Origin: Pseudomonas fluorescens | GTDB lineage: Bacteria; Pseudomonadota; Gammaproteobacteria; Pseudomonadales; Pseudomonadaceae | Assembly (NCBI RefSeq): GCF_019212185.1 | Contig: NZ_CP078138.1 | Span: forward strand, 5,252,501 to 5,316,500 | Length of the DNA stretch: 64,000 nt | Direction of reading: 5' to 3' | Shown: piece after piece, positions 52,511-61,546 of the stretch | Layout of the letters: every line of letters starts with the position of its first letter | Numbering within the stretch: position 1 is the first letter of the stretch | Position numbers and translations under genes: made by a program | Notes under the pieces: model-generated | What the model saw: the letters and a program-made list of their open reading frames with translations, nothing else | Databases searched by the model: none | What the model was told of the DNA's origin: nothing

Positions 52511-53770
52511 TCAGATTTCCGAATCCCAGATCACGGTGACCTTGCCCTTGTAGATGGGACCGGCACCCGGCGCCAACATGAATTCCATCTGCCGTTGCGG
52601 CACTTCGAAATGCAGGGTGCCCGGCGCCCGGTCGACGTAGAAACCCGGCTGCAAATACAGCGCATTGGCCTCGCCCGCGCGCAGCCGTCGGTGCCTCACG
52701 GGTTGCCCGCTCATGTCCGTCAGACCATTGGGCAGGGTGACATAGAGTTGTAGTTCCACACCTCGCTTGGAGACCCGGTCATCGAGCAGGCAATCGTATA
52801 CAGTGCCCCACCACTCACATTCCATGTACATCTTGAAACGCGAGGAGGCCGAGATATTGAAGGTCTGGTCACGGAACAATCGCGCCGGTTTGCGCCCCGC
52901 CTGCAACCAGCTCTGCCAGCCACCGGCCGGGACCAACTCGACCTTTTCACCTCCGGGCGGGATATCGACCTTGAGCGTATGTTGCACCTCGAGATTGAAG
53001 TTCATGGCCAACACCGGACTGCTCGGCAACATGACATCGCCAAAGTCGAAGTCGCCGTTGGGGCCGACGGTATAGGTCAACGAGCCCGTGTAATGACCGG
53101 CCAGCATGCCCAACGGATTCGGCGTGACCAGCTCATAGGAAAAGTCCAGAAAGTCGTAACGCAGCCACGGCACAGTGAATTTCGCCTGTTTGTTACACGC
53201 GGCCACCACCGGGGTTTTCCAGAAAAAACCGTAGTAGTTGGTAGCGTAGTAACCCACCCCACTATAAACACATGGCGTCGGGGTGTTTACCCAGCTCGAT
53301 CCCCAGAGGAGGTTGTGCGCAAGCCTGTAATCGTCGGCCCCTCCGACCAACTCCATCACGTCCTCTGTCACGTACCTGGAGCCCACGCCGGTAATGCGCA
53401 TTTGTACCGTCTCCACCGCTCCAGACTCATGACGAACCGTCAGATCACGCCATTGCGCCGGCACCTTGAAGGTTGCGCCCTGGCGCGGCGACGCATGGTT
53501 GGCCGCAATCGCTCGACTGGAGTTGAACTGAATGGGCACTTGCAGGCTGAACGTCTGGTTTTCAACACATTGCCCCGGATATTGCTGGCAATACCCACTG
53601 AGTGGCGTGGTGTTCTTGAATTGGTTGAGATGTGGATGAGCCGAATCAGGCTTGAACAACGCCGTGATGGAAACGTCCTGCGCCAAGGCCTGGGGAATCA
53701 GCCCCCACACCATCAAAAGACGCCAAAACCAGGAAAACTTCGTTGAACACAAAAAATCTTTAGCGCTCAT
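52511..53770 (-). CDS. CfaE/CblD-type fimbrial tip adhesin, copy 2
   Basis: 419 residues from MSAKDFLCSTKFSWFWRLLM; an upstream ATG at 53833 is less likely. The start is chosen because it gives a signal peptide ending ALAQ, the same GGTTATCGGAG leader as copy 1 (55216-56475), and exactly the same length. The mature N-terminus VSITALFKPDSAHPHLNQF is nearly that of copy 1, and both end in VTVIWDSEI. The middle is more diverged. It is expected at the tip of the fimbria, secreted through the usher. It is the last gene of the operon and converges on the NEL gene 48 bases away. Confidence 0.88.
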   Translation of the reverse strand: MSAKDFLCSTKFSWFWRLLMVWGLIPQALAQDVSITALFKPDSAHPHLNQFKNTTPLSGYCQQYPGQCVENQTFSLQVPIQFNSSRAIAANHASPRQGATFKVPAQWRDLTVRHESGAVETVQMRITGVGSRYVTEDVMELVGGADDYRLAHNLLWGSSWVNTPTPCVYSGVGYYATNYYGFFWKTPVVAACNKQAKFTVPWLRYDFLDFSYELVTPNPLGMLAGHYTGSLTYTVGPNGDFDFGDVMLPSSPVLAMNFNLEVQHTLKVDIPPGGEKVELVPAGGWQSWLQAGRKPARLFRDQTFNISASSRFKMYMECEWWGTVYDCLLDDRVSKRGVELQLYVTLPNGLTDMSGQPVRHRRLRAGEANALYLQPGFYVDRAPGTLHFEVPQRQMEFMLAPGAGPIYKGKVTVIWDSEI

Positions 53771-53860
53771 CTGCACCCATCTCCGATAACCCCGCCCGGT
53801 TCCCTGGGTGGGTCGATATTCACTCGCACTCACGTTTTTTTTATCCCTGCAGAACTGCGA

Positions 53861-54349
53861 TCAGGGCGCGGCGGCGCTGAAAATCAGCAGGACCGTTCCG
53901 TAGTAAGTGCCCGGCTTATAGCCAGCGGCCGGCACCTTCGGCTGGATTTCCAGAGGAAAGCGCCCGCCGGCCATGGCCTGCGCCGCCGACACCACTTCGC
54001 GGGGCGTCGCATCGTGGCTCAGCTCCCGACCGTTGAAGCTGACCCGCAAGTAGATGTTCTGCTCTTCACGTCCGTTGGACAGATAGGGCTCGGCCTCAAG
54101 CCGCGCCTCAATCGCACTGGTGTCGTGCTTGACCTCGAAATTCTTGCGCAGCCCTTCGAGCCGCGACGTGTTGATGTTCCACGGCAGGCTTTGTTGCAGA
54201 TGAATCCAGTTCGTCTCGGCCGGTATCACGTAAAAGCCCAGGGTCGGAATATCTACCCACACCTCGAACGTGCGCTCCTCCCGTGCCGCGAAAACCTGGG
54301 CACACGTCATCACGCCCACACAGAGGGCGATGGCCGATTGCTTGATCAT
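53861..54349 (-). CDS. CS1/CFA/I-type fimbrial subunit, second pilin
   Basis: 162 residues with signal peptide MIKQSAIALCVGVMTCAQVFA. The mature N-terminus AREERTFEVWVDIPTLGFYV is the donor strand type, and the C-terminal YKPGTYYGTVLLIFSA matches the end of CFA/I pilins. It is clearly related to, but diverged from, the pilin at 59148. It may be a minor or linker subunit or the shaft pilin for adhesin 2. It lies between the chaperone and adhesin 2 genes. Confidence 0.86.
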   Translation of the reverse strand: MIKQSAIALCVGVMTCAQVFAAREERTFEVWVDIPTLGFYVIPAETNWIHLQQSLPWNINTSRLEGLRKNFEVKHDTSAIEARLEAEPYLSNGREEQNIYLRVSFNGRELSHDATPREVVSAAQAMAGGRFPLEIQPKVPAAGYKPGTYYGTVLLIFSAAAP

Positions 54350-54412
54350 GTCAGTTACCTGTTGCGTGAGAAAAAGCGGCGAGTCTTCCCGCGCGACTCG
54401 CCGTAGGCGGTG

Positions 54413-55156
54413 TTACTGGCTGGCAACGCGCAACGCCTTTTTGTCGGCGCCCTCGATCAGGTTGAAGCGGTATTCCCGACCGGGTTTCTTCTCGAACTCG
54501 AACGACTTGCCCGCCAGGACGTGATGCTTGGTGGTCGGCTCGCACTCGGTTTCGTTCTTCTGAGAGCAGTTGCGAAACTCATCGATCACCACCACGGTAT
54601 TGCCGTTATTGCGCACTCGATAAACCCCGGCGCTGTCATCGATCACGCTGTCGAACCGACTGTTTTTGGGGCGGACAAAAAACACCGTGCCAAACCCGGT
54701 CATCACGTTGACCCCCGCCGAGAGGTTCTCCTTGTAGGCGTCGCGCTCTTCACTCGAGACGGCGAACTCGTCTTCCTTCTCCGGAACTACGGGCACGAAG
54801 CGCACACGAAAATAGCGCTCGGTGTCACGGTCTCCCATGAGCAGCAGGCGGGTGCCCTGCATGCCGTTGGCAGGGACGATCAGACGCGCAGGACTGGCCA
54901 TCAAGCCATTGCGGCTACTGCCATCGGTTTGCGGCTCGACCGGTACTTCGCGGTGACTGCCATCGGCGTCGTAGACGATTTCGAGGATGTTGACCTTGAC
55001 GAACGCCGTGCTGTCGCCGCTGTTGTAAACGCGCTTGAGGTAAGTGCTCTTGTCGCTGTCCAGATAGTCGTACACCGTTCCGACGTTGATCTGCGGGCCG
55101 GCCTGAACCGCCAGAGAGATCCCGCTCAAACCCAACAGCAACCACAAACGTTTCAT
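54413..55156 (-). CDS. Periplasmic fimbrial chaperone (alternate chaperone-usher type)
   Basis: 247 residues from MKRLWLLLGLSGISLAVQA, a signal peptide; another ATG five codons upstream (55171) is possible. The mature protein starts GPQINVGTVYDYLDSDKSTY and carries the two immunoglobulin-like domains expected for CfaA/CooB relatives (VYNSGDSTAFVKVNILEIVY; SPARLIVPANGMQGTRLLLM). It would hold pilins and adhesins in the periplasm by donor-strand complementation. It is the only chaperone gene of the cluster. Confidence 0.88.
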   Translation of the reverse strand: MKRLWLLLGLSGISLAVQAGPQINVGTVYDYLDSDKSTYLKRVYNSGDSTAFVKVNILEIVYDADGSHREVPVEPQTDGSSRNGLMASPARLIVPANGMQGTRLLLMGDRDTERYFRVRFVPVVPEKEDEFAVSSEERDAYKENLSAGVNVMTGFGTVFFVRPKNSRFDSVIDDSAGVYRVRNNGNTVVVIDEFRNCSQKNETECEPTTKHHVLAGKSFEFEKKPGREYRFNLIEGADKKALRVASQ

Positions 55157-55215
55157 ACCCTTGAACCTCATGACAGTGAACACAACACAGGCGCGGCCCA
55201 GCCTTGGGCGGCCCA

Positions 55216-56475
55216 TCAGATTTCCGAATCCCAGATCACGGTGACACTGCCGGTGTACGGGCTCGCCACGTTGGGTTGCTGAAGCATCCACTCCACCTCC
55301 TCCTTGGGTACCTCGAAGTGCAGGACACCTGGCGCCCTGTCCACGTAAAAACCTGGTTGGAAAATTTGCGCACCCTCAGGCCCGGCCTTCAGGCGCCGAT
55401 GCCTGACCGGCTGGCCGGACTCGTCGGTCAAGCCATTGGGCAAGCTGACGAAAACCTGCAACTCCACCTGTCGCCTGCCGAGCGCGTCCTTGATCGTGCA
55501 ATCGAAAGTGGTCCAGGCCTGACATTCGTAATACATCTTGAAACGCGAGGACGCCGAGATATGGAAGGTCTGGTCGCGGAACAGGCGCACTGGTTTGCGC
55601 CCCGCCTGCAACCAGCTCTGCCAGCCACCGGCCGGAACCAACCGAACCTTTTCGCCACCGGGCGGGATGTCGACCTTGAGGGTGTGTTGCACCTCGAGGT
55701 TGAAGTTCAGGGTCAACGCCGAGTCGCTCGGGATCAACACATCGCCGAAATCGAAATCGCCGTTGGGACCGATGGTGTACGTCAGCGATCCGGTGTAGTG
55801 CCCCGAGGACATCTGCAACGGGTCCGGGGTTTTAAGCTCATAGGCGAAATCCAGGTAATCGAAGCGCAACCACGGGACGTTGAATTTCGCCTGTTTTGCA
55901 CAGGCCCCGAGCGTCGGTGTTCGCCAGAAAAACTCGTAGTAGTTGGTGTTGTAGAAACCACTGCCGGTGTAGTCGCAAGGCTGTGGTGGATACACCCAGC
56001 TCGAGCCCCATAAACGATTGTGGGCAATCTGGTAATTCTCGGCGCCGCCCACCAGTTCCATCACATCATCGGTGACCACGCGCGTGCCAATTCCAGCGAT
56101 GCGTATCTGGACCCTTTGAGAGTCGCCGGTATCTTGGTTTATCACTGACAGGCCACGCCAATCCGACGGTACTTTTAACATCGCCCCTTGCCGCTGGGAC
56201 GGATGATTGGCCAGGATCGGCCCACGTGAACGGAGTTGGATCGGCAACTGCAAACTGAACAAGTCGTCTGCGCACTGTTGCACATGAGTTTCGCAGTACC
56301 CGCTGGGTGGCGTGGTGTTGGTGAATTTGTTGAGGTGCGGATGCGCAGAATCCGGCTTGAACAACGCCGTGATCGTTGACACATGGGCCTCGACCGGGCT
56401 GGCGATAGCACACGCAAGCAAGGCCCCGGCCCACCAATGGCCAGTGCGAGAAACGAAACAACGCGAGATGTTCAT
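55216..56475 (-). CDS. CfaE/CblD-type fimbrial tip adhesin, copy 1
   Basis: 419 residues. The signal peptide ends at SPVEA before HVSTITALFKPDSAHPHLNK. Conserved stretches shared with copy 2 include DDVMELVGGA, SLTYTIGPNGDFDFGDV, FNLEVQHTLKVDIPPGGEK and GGWQSWLQAGRKP. CfaE and CblD are tip proteins of class 5 and cable pili that initiate assembly and bind receptors. It follows the usher gene by 41 bases. Confidence 0.9.
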   Translation of the reverse strand: MNISRCFVSRTGHWWAGALLACAIASPVEAHVSTITALFKPDSAHPHLNKFTNTTPPSGYCETHVQQCADDLFSLQLPIQLRSRGPILANHPSQRQGAMLKVPSDWRGLSVINQDTGDSQRVQIRIAGIGTRVVTDDVMELVGGAENYQIAHNRLWGSSWVYPPQPCDYTGSGFYNTNYYEFFWRTPTLGACAKQAKFNVPWLRFDYLDFAYELKTPDPLQMSSGHYTGSLTYTIGPNGDFDFGDVLIPSDSALTLNFNLEVQHTLKVDIPPGGEKVRLVPAGGWQSWLQAGRKPVRLFRDQTFHISASSRFKMYYECQAWTTFDCTIKDALGRRQVELQVFVSLPNGLTDESGQPVRHRRLKAGPEGAQIFQPGFYVDRAPGVLHFEVPKEEVEWMLQQPNVASPYTGSVTVIWDSEI

Positions 56476-56516
56476 ACAAGCCTGAGCTCCGATAACCAGA
56501 TTAAACGGCGGGCCAT

Positions 56517-59039
56517 TCAGCCAGCGGTCTCTGCGTTGTGGGTGGCATCCGCCAGGGTGTCCGGCGAACAGCGCAAATCACCGATCATCAGCACGTTGTT
56601 TTCACTGCGGTGTTTGTCGATATCGAGGCGGAACTGGCAGAGCAACTGGTCGGCATACCGCACCTCCAGGGTCGGTGAGCCAGCGTTCATTTCCATCGAG
56701 AAGAAGCCATCGACCTCACTGACGCCACGGCTGGCGTGGTTGATCACGTGGTGGCCCTTGAGCGGTCGCCCCTGCGGATCGAGCAGACGTCCGAGCACGG
56801 TCAGGGTTTTCATCACCCGCACCTTGCGGTACTCCACGCCCCCCTTGTTCAGGTGATAACGGCTGCGCGCCGGCTCGATACTCGCCGCCGGTACATCCGT
56901 GCCCTCGAAGTCGAAGCTCACCGAACTGTTTTTGTAGGCGGTCAGCGGAATGAAATTGCGTCCGGGACGCAGCGCCGCACTGCCGCCGCTGAGGTCATCG
57001 GCACGCAGGGCGATCCCGTCGATATCTGACTCGACGTCGACGATCATCCCGGCGCCCCGCCCTTGATGCTGGCTGGTCAGGGCCATGCGTTGCGCCCCCA
57101 CCACCAGGGTGCTGTCGAGGTTCACGCCACCGGTGAATTTTTCGCTGAACGATGAGCGTTGGATAAACCCGTCGCCGTTGACGACGTCGGAGCTGAAGCT
57201 CGCCAGGCTCGACAAGCCGACGCCATAGGTATCGGTGAGCGCAGTCACCGAGACGCTCTGTAACACGTGGTCCTGCAGGTCTTTGCGGTAGCCGAAGGAC
57301 GCATTGTTGTCGCGGTTGCCATCACGGGCCGTGCGGCTGCCGATGCTGCCGGATATCTGCTGCCCCGGCCCACCGAGCGCCATGTTGACACTCAGGTCGA
57401 CCCCACGATTACGCGCGTCACCGCTGCTATAGCTGCCGGGGCGATCGAACAGCGACAACCGCCAGTTGGCATCGCTGCCAAACAGTTGGGTGCGTTGCGT
57501 CCAGCCCAGGTCGACCCCCACGCCTTCAACGTTCCCCTCGCTGTGGGAGACCCGCGCATTGAGCGAGTTTTTACGACTGACCCGATGATTGAGCGCCAGC
57601 GATGAGTTGCTGGCCTCGCCGGTAAACACGTTGCGTTGGCGCACGCGAGTGCCGTCGGGCAGGGTTTCGTAAGTGTTGGTGGTGTCGAGCCAACTACGGT
57701 TGTGGCTGATCACCAGGCTGCCAGAGCCGTAGTTGTACAGCCCTTGCAGGTCAGCACCGGTGCCGTGATCTTCGGTCTGGTAGAGGTTGGCGTAGAGACT
57801 GGTGCTATCGCCCAGGCTCCAATCGATGGAGCTGCCGTACTGCAGCTTTTCCTGCACCTGACGGGCCGAAAGCCCGAGAATCAACCGCGGGTGCAGCAGG
57901 TAGTTGATCGATGCGCCCGCGGTGAGATCACCGCTGTCCTGTTCATCCCAGTTGCTCAGCAGTTTGCTTTCCTGCCCGGCAAACACGTTGTAACGCCAGC
58001 GCTCCTCGTGGTTGCGCCAGTTGTTGGGCTTGTAGATCAGTTCCTGGGTGGTCGAGGTGATTTGCCCGTCTTCGATCAAGCGCACCTCCACCTCGTAGAT
58101 GCCCCCTGGCAGCGGACGAGTGTCGAGGGTCTGCAAACCGGCCGGTACCGACTGTGTGTTGATCAGCAGGCCCTCGCGATAGATCTCGACGGATGCCTGG
58201 CGGTTGGCCGTGACATACACCGGGTAAACGCTGGGCTTGGGGCTGTCGATCGCCAGGCTGTCGGAGCTGCCAAACATCACGCCCACCGCGGTGTCGGGGC
58301 TGGTACCGAAGGAGCGCGGCTCCCGTGTCAGGCCTTCGGAACTGGGAGTGAAGTAGCCCAGGCGGACAAAACTGCCCTGCAGTTCGCGCTGGGTGTAAAG
58401 CTCATGCACGGAGTGGTAGGTCTTGTCGTCCGGGCCGCCCAGACGCGCCAATTGCATGTTGAATGCCTGGCTCCAGTTGCCCAGGCTGGCGCTGGCCTCC
58501 AGGCCAAAACGTCCGCCCAGGTCTTGATCCTGGCCGCCGTTGAGATTGAGCTGGTTACGTACCATCAACCCGCTGCTGCCGCCTTCGGGCTGATCGTAGA
58601 AATGTTTGACTTGGCTATCGCGCTCGGCATTTTCGGTGACGATCGACAGCAAAGAATTTTCCAGGTTGTAGTGCACCGCCAGCATCTGCTCCGGGCATTG
58701 GCCCGTGCAGGCGCCCAGCGCCACACCGGACTTCAGGATATCGGCCCAGGTGTCACGCTCACCGGCACCAAAACGGCTTTCGCTGGTGTCGGTGAAATCG
58801 AGCAAGGTCACTCGGTCATCGCGGGACAACACAATCATCGCCTCGCCCAGCGGTTGTTGATCGAGTTCAACCCGCACCGCCAATGGCACATCAAAAAAAT
58901 GCTCCTCGAATTCCGCCGGCAAGCCTTTGGCCTGGGCCAGCAAACTTCGCGGCGTGGTATCAACGGAAGCGGGCGCCGCAAATGCACTGCTACAAAGCAG
59001 CAGCGCAAGCGCCGTCGCGATGGGCGTCATCGGGAACAT
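56517..59039 (-). CDS. Outer-membrane usher (TcfC/CfaC type)
   Basis: 840 residues from MFPMTPIATALALLLCSSAF; in-frame TTG (59060) and ATG (59030) are alternatives. The signal peptide ends at AFA before APASVD. The central part is a beta barrel rich in aromatic and Gly residues, typical of ushers. The N-terminal region (VDTTPRSLLAQAKGLPAEFE) and the E-set-like C-terminus fit the alternate family and not the PapC family. It forms the outer-membrane pore that assembles the fimbria. It is the only usher gene for two pilins and two adhesins. Confidence 0.9.
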   Translation of the reverse strand: MFPMTPIATALALLLCSSAFAAPASVDTTPRSLLAQAKGLPAEFEEHFFDVPLAVRVELDQQPLGEAMIVLSRDDRVTLLDFTDTSESRFGAGERDTWADILKSGVALGACTGQCPEQMLAVHYNLENSLLSIVTENAERDSQVKHFYDQPEGGSSGLMVRNQLNLNGGQDQDLGGRFGLEASASLGNWSQAFNMQLARLGGPDDKTYHSVHELYTQRELQGSFVRLGYFTPSSEGLTREPRSFGTSPDTAVGVMFGSSDSLAIDSPKPSVYPVYVTANRQASVEIYREGLLINTQSVPAGLQTLDTRPLPGGIYEVEVRLIEDGQITSTTQELIYKPNNWRNHEERWRYNVFAGQESKLLSNWDEQDSGDLTAGASINYLLHPRLILGLSARQVQEKLQYGSSIDWSLGDSTSLYANLYQTEDHGTGADLQGLYNYGSGSLVISHNRSWLDTTNTYETLPDGTRVRQRNVFTGEASNSSLALNHRVSRKNSLNARVSHSEGNVEGVGVDLGWTQRTQLFGSDANWRLSLFDRPGSYSSGDARNRGVDLSVNMALGGPGQQISGSIGSRTARDGNRDNNASFGYRKDLQDHVLQSVSVTALTDTYGVGLSSLASFSSDVVNGDGFIQRSSFSEKFTGGVNLDSTLVVGAQRMALTSQHQGRGAGMIVDVESDIDGIALRADDLSGGSAALRPGRNFIPLTAYKNSSVSFDFEGTDVPAASIEPARSRYHLNKGGVEYRKVRVMKTLTVLGRLLDPQGRPLKGHHVINHASRGVSEVDGFFSMEMNAGSPTLEVRYADQLLCQFRLDIDKHRSENNVLMIGDLRCSPDTLADATHNAETAG

Positions 59040-59147
59040 GAACAAATACTCTGATTGCAAAGAAGTCGATGCCCGACCGACAAACAGAAATGTTTGCCGG
59101 CCGGTTCGTTACTGAGAGCAGTAAGCGATTAAGAGCCAGGGTTGTGC

Positions 59148-59627
59148 TTACACAGAAGGCTCGACCACCATCGTGACGATGCCGGTGTAATCACCTGCTT
59201 CTGGCTTGGCACCGACGGCCGAGATCTTGAACGGTGCGCGATAGCGTATGTTCGACTCGTCCGCACCCACCACTTCCTGGGAAGTGGTGGTCAGTTGCTT
59301 GCCATTGAGTTCGACTTTCAGGGCAATGGTCTTGCTGCCACCGATCAGCATGGGCGTACCTTCCAGGCGGGCGTTGACCTTGCCTGCGGTGTGCAAAACG
59401 TCAAAGTGACCGTCCACGGTACGCATGGCACCGGTCGATGGGTTGAAGCTCATGTCCTGGTCCTTGTTGACCAGATCCGAATCAACCGGAACAGCATAGA
59501 AATCATCGGCCGGGACATGGGCAATCAGACTGATGGAGTGGCGGGCTTCGGTGGCGGCAAATGCCAGGGAGGAACTGAAGGCCAGAACAGCCAGGGGAGC
59601 AGTAAGCGCGAGTTTCTTCAACATCAT
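59148..59627 (-). CDS. CS1/CFA/I-type major fimbrial subunit
   Basis: 159 residues. The signal peptide MMLKKLALTAPLAVLAFSSS ends at LAFA. The mature protein begins ATEARHSISLIAHVPADDFY, a donor strand, and ends AGDYTGIVTMVVEPSV, closely like the C-terminus of CFA/I pilin. As first gene of the operon, with a long AT-rich upstream region, it is probably the abundant shaft subunit. A 108-base gap to the usher gene could allow higher pilin expression. Confidence 0.9.
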   Translation of the reverse strand: MMLKKLALTAPLAVLAFSSSLAFAATEARHSISLIAHVPADDFYAVPVDSDLVNKDQDMSFNPSTGAMRTVDGHFDVLHTAGKVNARLEGTPMLIGGSKTIALKVELNGKQLTTTSQEVVGADESNIRYRAPFKISAVGAKPEAGDYTGIVTMVVEPSV

Positions 59628-60006
59628 TCAATACCTGTCTTTTTTAAAGGGTCGATGCCGTAAAAGCGACAACTGACTGTGACCAGCCAGACGCCGAGAT
59701 GGCGTTTTGTCTCAACTTTCAAAGCCAGCAAATCATCGACCATTTATTTTTAAAAGTAAGCAGGCAAGTTCCGTATTTGGCGTAGCTATAGTTCGATCAA
59801 AGTTGAAAGAAAAAACAATAAAAATCAAACATTAACATCAACATCCGTAAGGCATTAACCACAAACAGATTATCGAAAAATACCACACAGATGAAACCAT
59901 TAGTGCAACTTCCGTAAGACTAATAGCAAGACCTTTATAAAGAAAGGGGCAAACAAGTTAATTAGAGCGTTAGCACTAAAAACACCGGCGAGCGCAATAA
60001 ACAAAT

Positions 60007-60053
60007 GCCCCCCTGGGAAGGATCAAACCCGACCCAGGCGAGCACAGGGGGGC
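60007..60053. repeat. Competing hairpin element
   Basis: GCCCCCCTG (60007-60015) pairs with CAGGGGGGC (60045-60053). CCTGGG (60012-60017) can instead pair with CCCAGG (60033-60038). The two stems are mutually exclusive. The minus strand then reads ATTTGTTTATT. Confidence 0.65.
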
Positions 60054-60133
60054 CTGGCAGATTCGCTGGACGTGTCGATCAGAGGGGTTGCATGCCGCCT
60101 GCACCGTTGGTCCGGGGTGCTTGCATTTTCTAA

Positions 60134-60145
60134 AAGATATATCTT
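60134..60145. promoter_or_regulatory. Palindrome before the PadR regulator, candidate operator
   Basis: AAGATATATCTT is a perfect 12-bp palindrome 35 bases before the regulator ATG, in a suitable place for autoregulation by the PadR protein. Confidence 0.6.
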
Positions 60146-60179
60146 AAGTTATGTCTAAACACGACGAGAGAAGACTGAA

Positions 60180-60758
60180 ATGAGAGACCATCATTCCCAC
60201 CGCGAACACGCAGACGGCCGCGACGGCTTCGAAAAACGCCCTGGCCCGGGCCGCGAACGCGGTGGCCGCGGGCCCCGGGTATTCGCCCCTGGCGACCTGA
60301 AACTGCTGTTGCTGGCGTTGATCGCCGAACAGCCCTGCCACGGCTATGACCTGATCCGCCAGATCGAAAGCATGTTCGATGGTGCCTATAGCCCCAGCCC
60401 CGGGGTGATCTACCCGACCCTGACCTTCCTGGAAGAAAGCGAACTGATCCTGGGCGATGCCGACGGCGGAAAAAAACGCTACGCCATCACCGACGCCGGG
60501 CGCCAGTCGCTGGGCGAACAGGCGATTGCCCTGGACGGCGTGCGTATGCGCATTGACGTCAGCAAGCGCTCCCTGCGCGGCCACGACCGCCCGGCCGAGA
60601 TCCATGAGGCGGTGCATAACCTGCGTCACGCCCTGCAAATGCATCACGGTCGCTGGAGCCCGGAAGAAATCCTCCGAGTGCGCGATCTGCTCAACAACAC
60701 CGCCAAGGCCATCGTCGACGGCCCGCTGTCGTCCCCTGCCCAGGAGAACCCGCAATGA
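60180..60758 (+). CDS. yqjI: PadR-family metal-responsive regulator (YqjI-like)
   Basis: 192 residues. The N-terminus is rich in His and charged residues (MRDHHSHREHADGRDGFEK), as in YqjI, where this part binds metal. A PadR winged helix follows: LKLLLLALIAEQPCHGYDLI and SPGVIYPTLTFLEESELI. The C-terminal helices mediate dimerisation. It overlaps the start of a ferric-reductase gene by four bases. In E. coli, YqjI represses yqjH and responds to nickel and iron. Operon structure here instead of divergence is a difference. Confidence 0.88.
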   Translation: MRDHHSHREHADGRDGFEKRPGPGRERGGRGPRVFAPGDLKLLLLALIAEQPCHGYDLIRQIESMFDGAYSPSPGVIYPTLTFLEESELILGDADGGKKRYAITDAGRQSLGEQAIALDGVRMRIDVSKRSLRGHDRPAEIHEAVHNLRHALQMHHGRWSPEEILRVRDLLNNTAKAIVDGPLSSPAQENPQ

Positions 60759-61540
60759 CTGAATTGAACACCCAGACCATTCACCGCGTCATGCACGAGA
60801 TCAAACGCCGCCGCCTGCAGGTGCTGCGAGTGGTCGACCTGACCCCGCGCATGCGCCGGATCACCGTCGGCGGGCCGGACCTGGCCGGCTTTATCAGCCT
60901 GGGCAGCGACGATCATGTGAAATTGCTGTTCCCGCAAAACGCCGAGGAACTGGCCGCCCTGGAACACTTCGCACCGGGCGCCAACAAGGATCAGGGACCG
61001 AAACCGGCGATGCGCGACTACACCCCGCGCCGCTATGACCTGAACACCCTGGAACTGGACATCGATTTTGTCCTGCACGGCGACGGCCCCGCCTCGACCT
61101 GGGCCGAGCAGGCGCAGCCCGGCCAATTCCTGCACATTGCCGGGCCGCGCGGTTCGATGGTGGTGCCGGATATCTTCGACAGCTATCTGCTGATCGGCGA
61201 CGAAACCGCCTTGCCCGCCATTGCCCGACGCCTGCAAGAGCTGCCGGCCAATCGCCGGGCGCTGGTGATTGTCGAGGTGGAGAACGGCAAGGAGCAGCAA
61301 GTGCTGGAGAGCGCGGCCGAGATCAACGTGATCTGGGTCCTGCGTGAAGCTGGCAAGGACCACCTGCTTTCCACCGTCCGCCAGATACAACTGCCCGGCG
61401 GCAGCCTGTACGCCTGGGTCGCCACCGAGAGCAAGTTGTCGCGGCAGATTCGCCGGGTGCTCCTCGATGAGCACGGGCTGGATGAGCAGTTCGTCAAAGC
61501 TGCGGGTTACTGGCGCCTGGATGATTCGCCGGAAGAGTAA
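60755..61540 (+). CDS. yqjH: Siderophore-interacting FAD/NADPH ferric reductase (YqjH-like)
   Basis: 261 residues. The FAD-binding motif is RDYTPRRYD near 88. The segments IDFVLHGDGPASTWAEQAQP and IAGPRGSMVVP and the C-terminal VATESKLSRQIRRVLLDEHG define the SIP family. It would reduce ferric siderophore or ferric citrate in the cytoplasm to release iron. It is translationally coupled to the PadR regulator upstream. Confidence 0.93.
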   Translation: MTELNTQTIHRVMHEIKRRRLQVLRVVDLTPRMRRITVGGPDLAGFISLGSDDHVKLLFPQNAEELAALEHFAPGANKDQGPKPAMRDYTPRRYDLNTLELDIDFVLHGDGPASTWAEQAQPGQFLHIAGPRGSMVVPDIFDSYLLIGDETALPAIARRLQELPANRRALVIVEVENGKEQQVLESAAEINVIWVLREAGKDHLLSTVRQIQLPGGSLYAWVATESKLSRQIRRVLLDEHGLDEQFVKAAGYWRLDDSPEE

Positions 61541-61546
61541 GCGCGC

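Larger units (their letters stand above)
59628..60179. other. AT-rich divergent regulatory region, fimbrial operon / PadR gene
   Basis: About 550 bases with no gene. It is strongly AT-rich from 59730 to 60000, with the short repeat TCCGTAAG at about 59843-59850 and 59909-59916. It holds the promoters of both divergent units and the two elements listed below. No clear sigma-70 pair could be chosen. Confidence 0.6.

Noticed and set aside
57636..59054. A 472-codon plus-strand frame opposite the usher gene
   Set aside because: Shadow frame; the usher reading has a signal peptide and barrel pattern.
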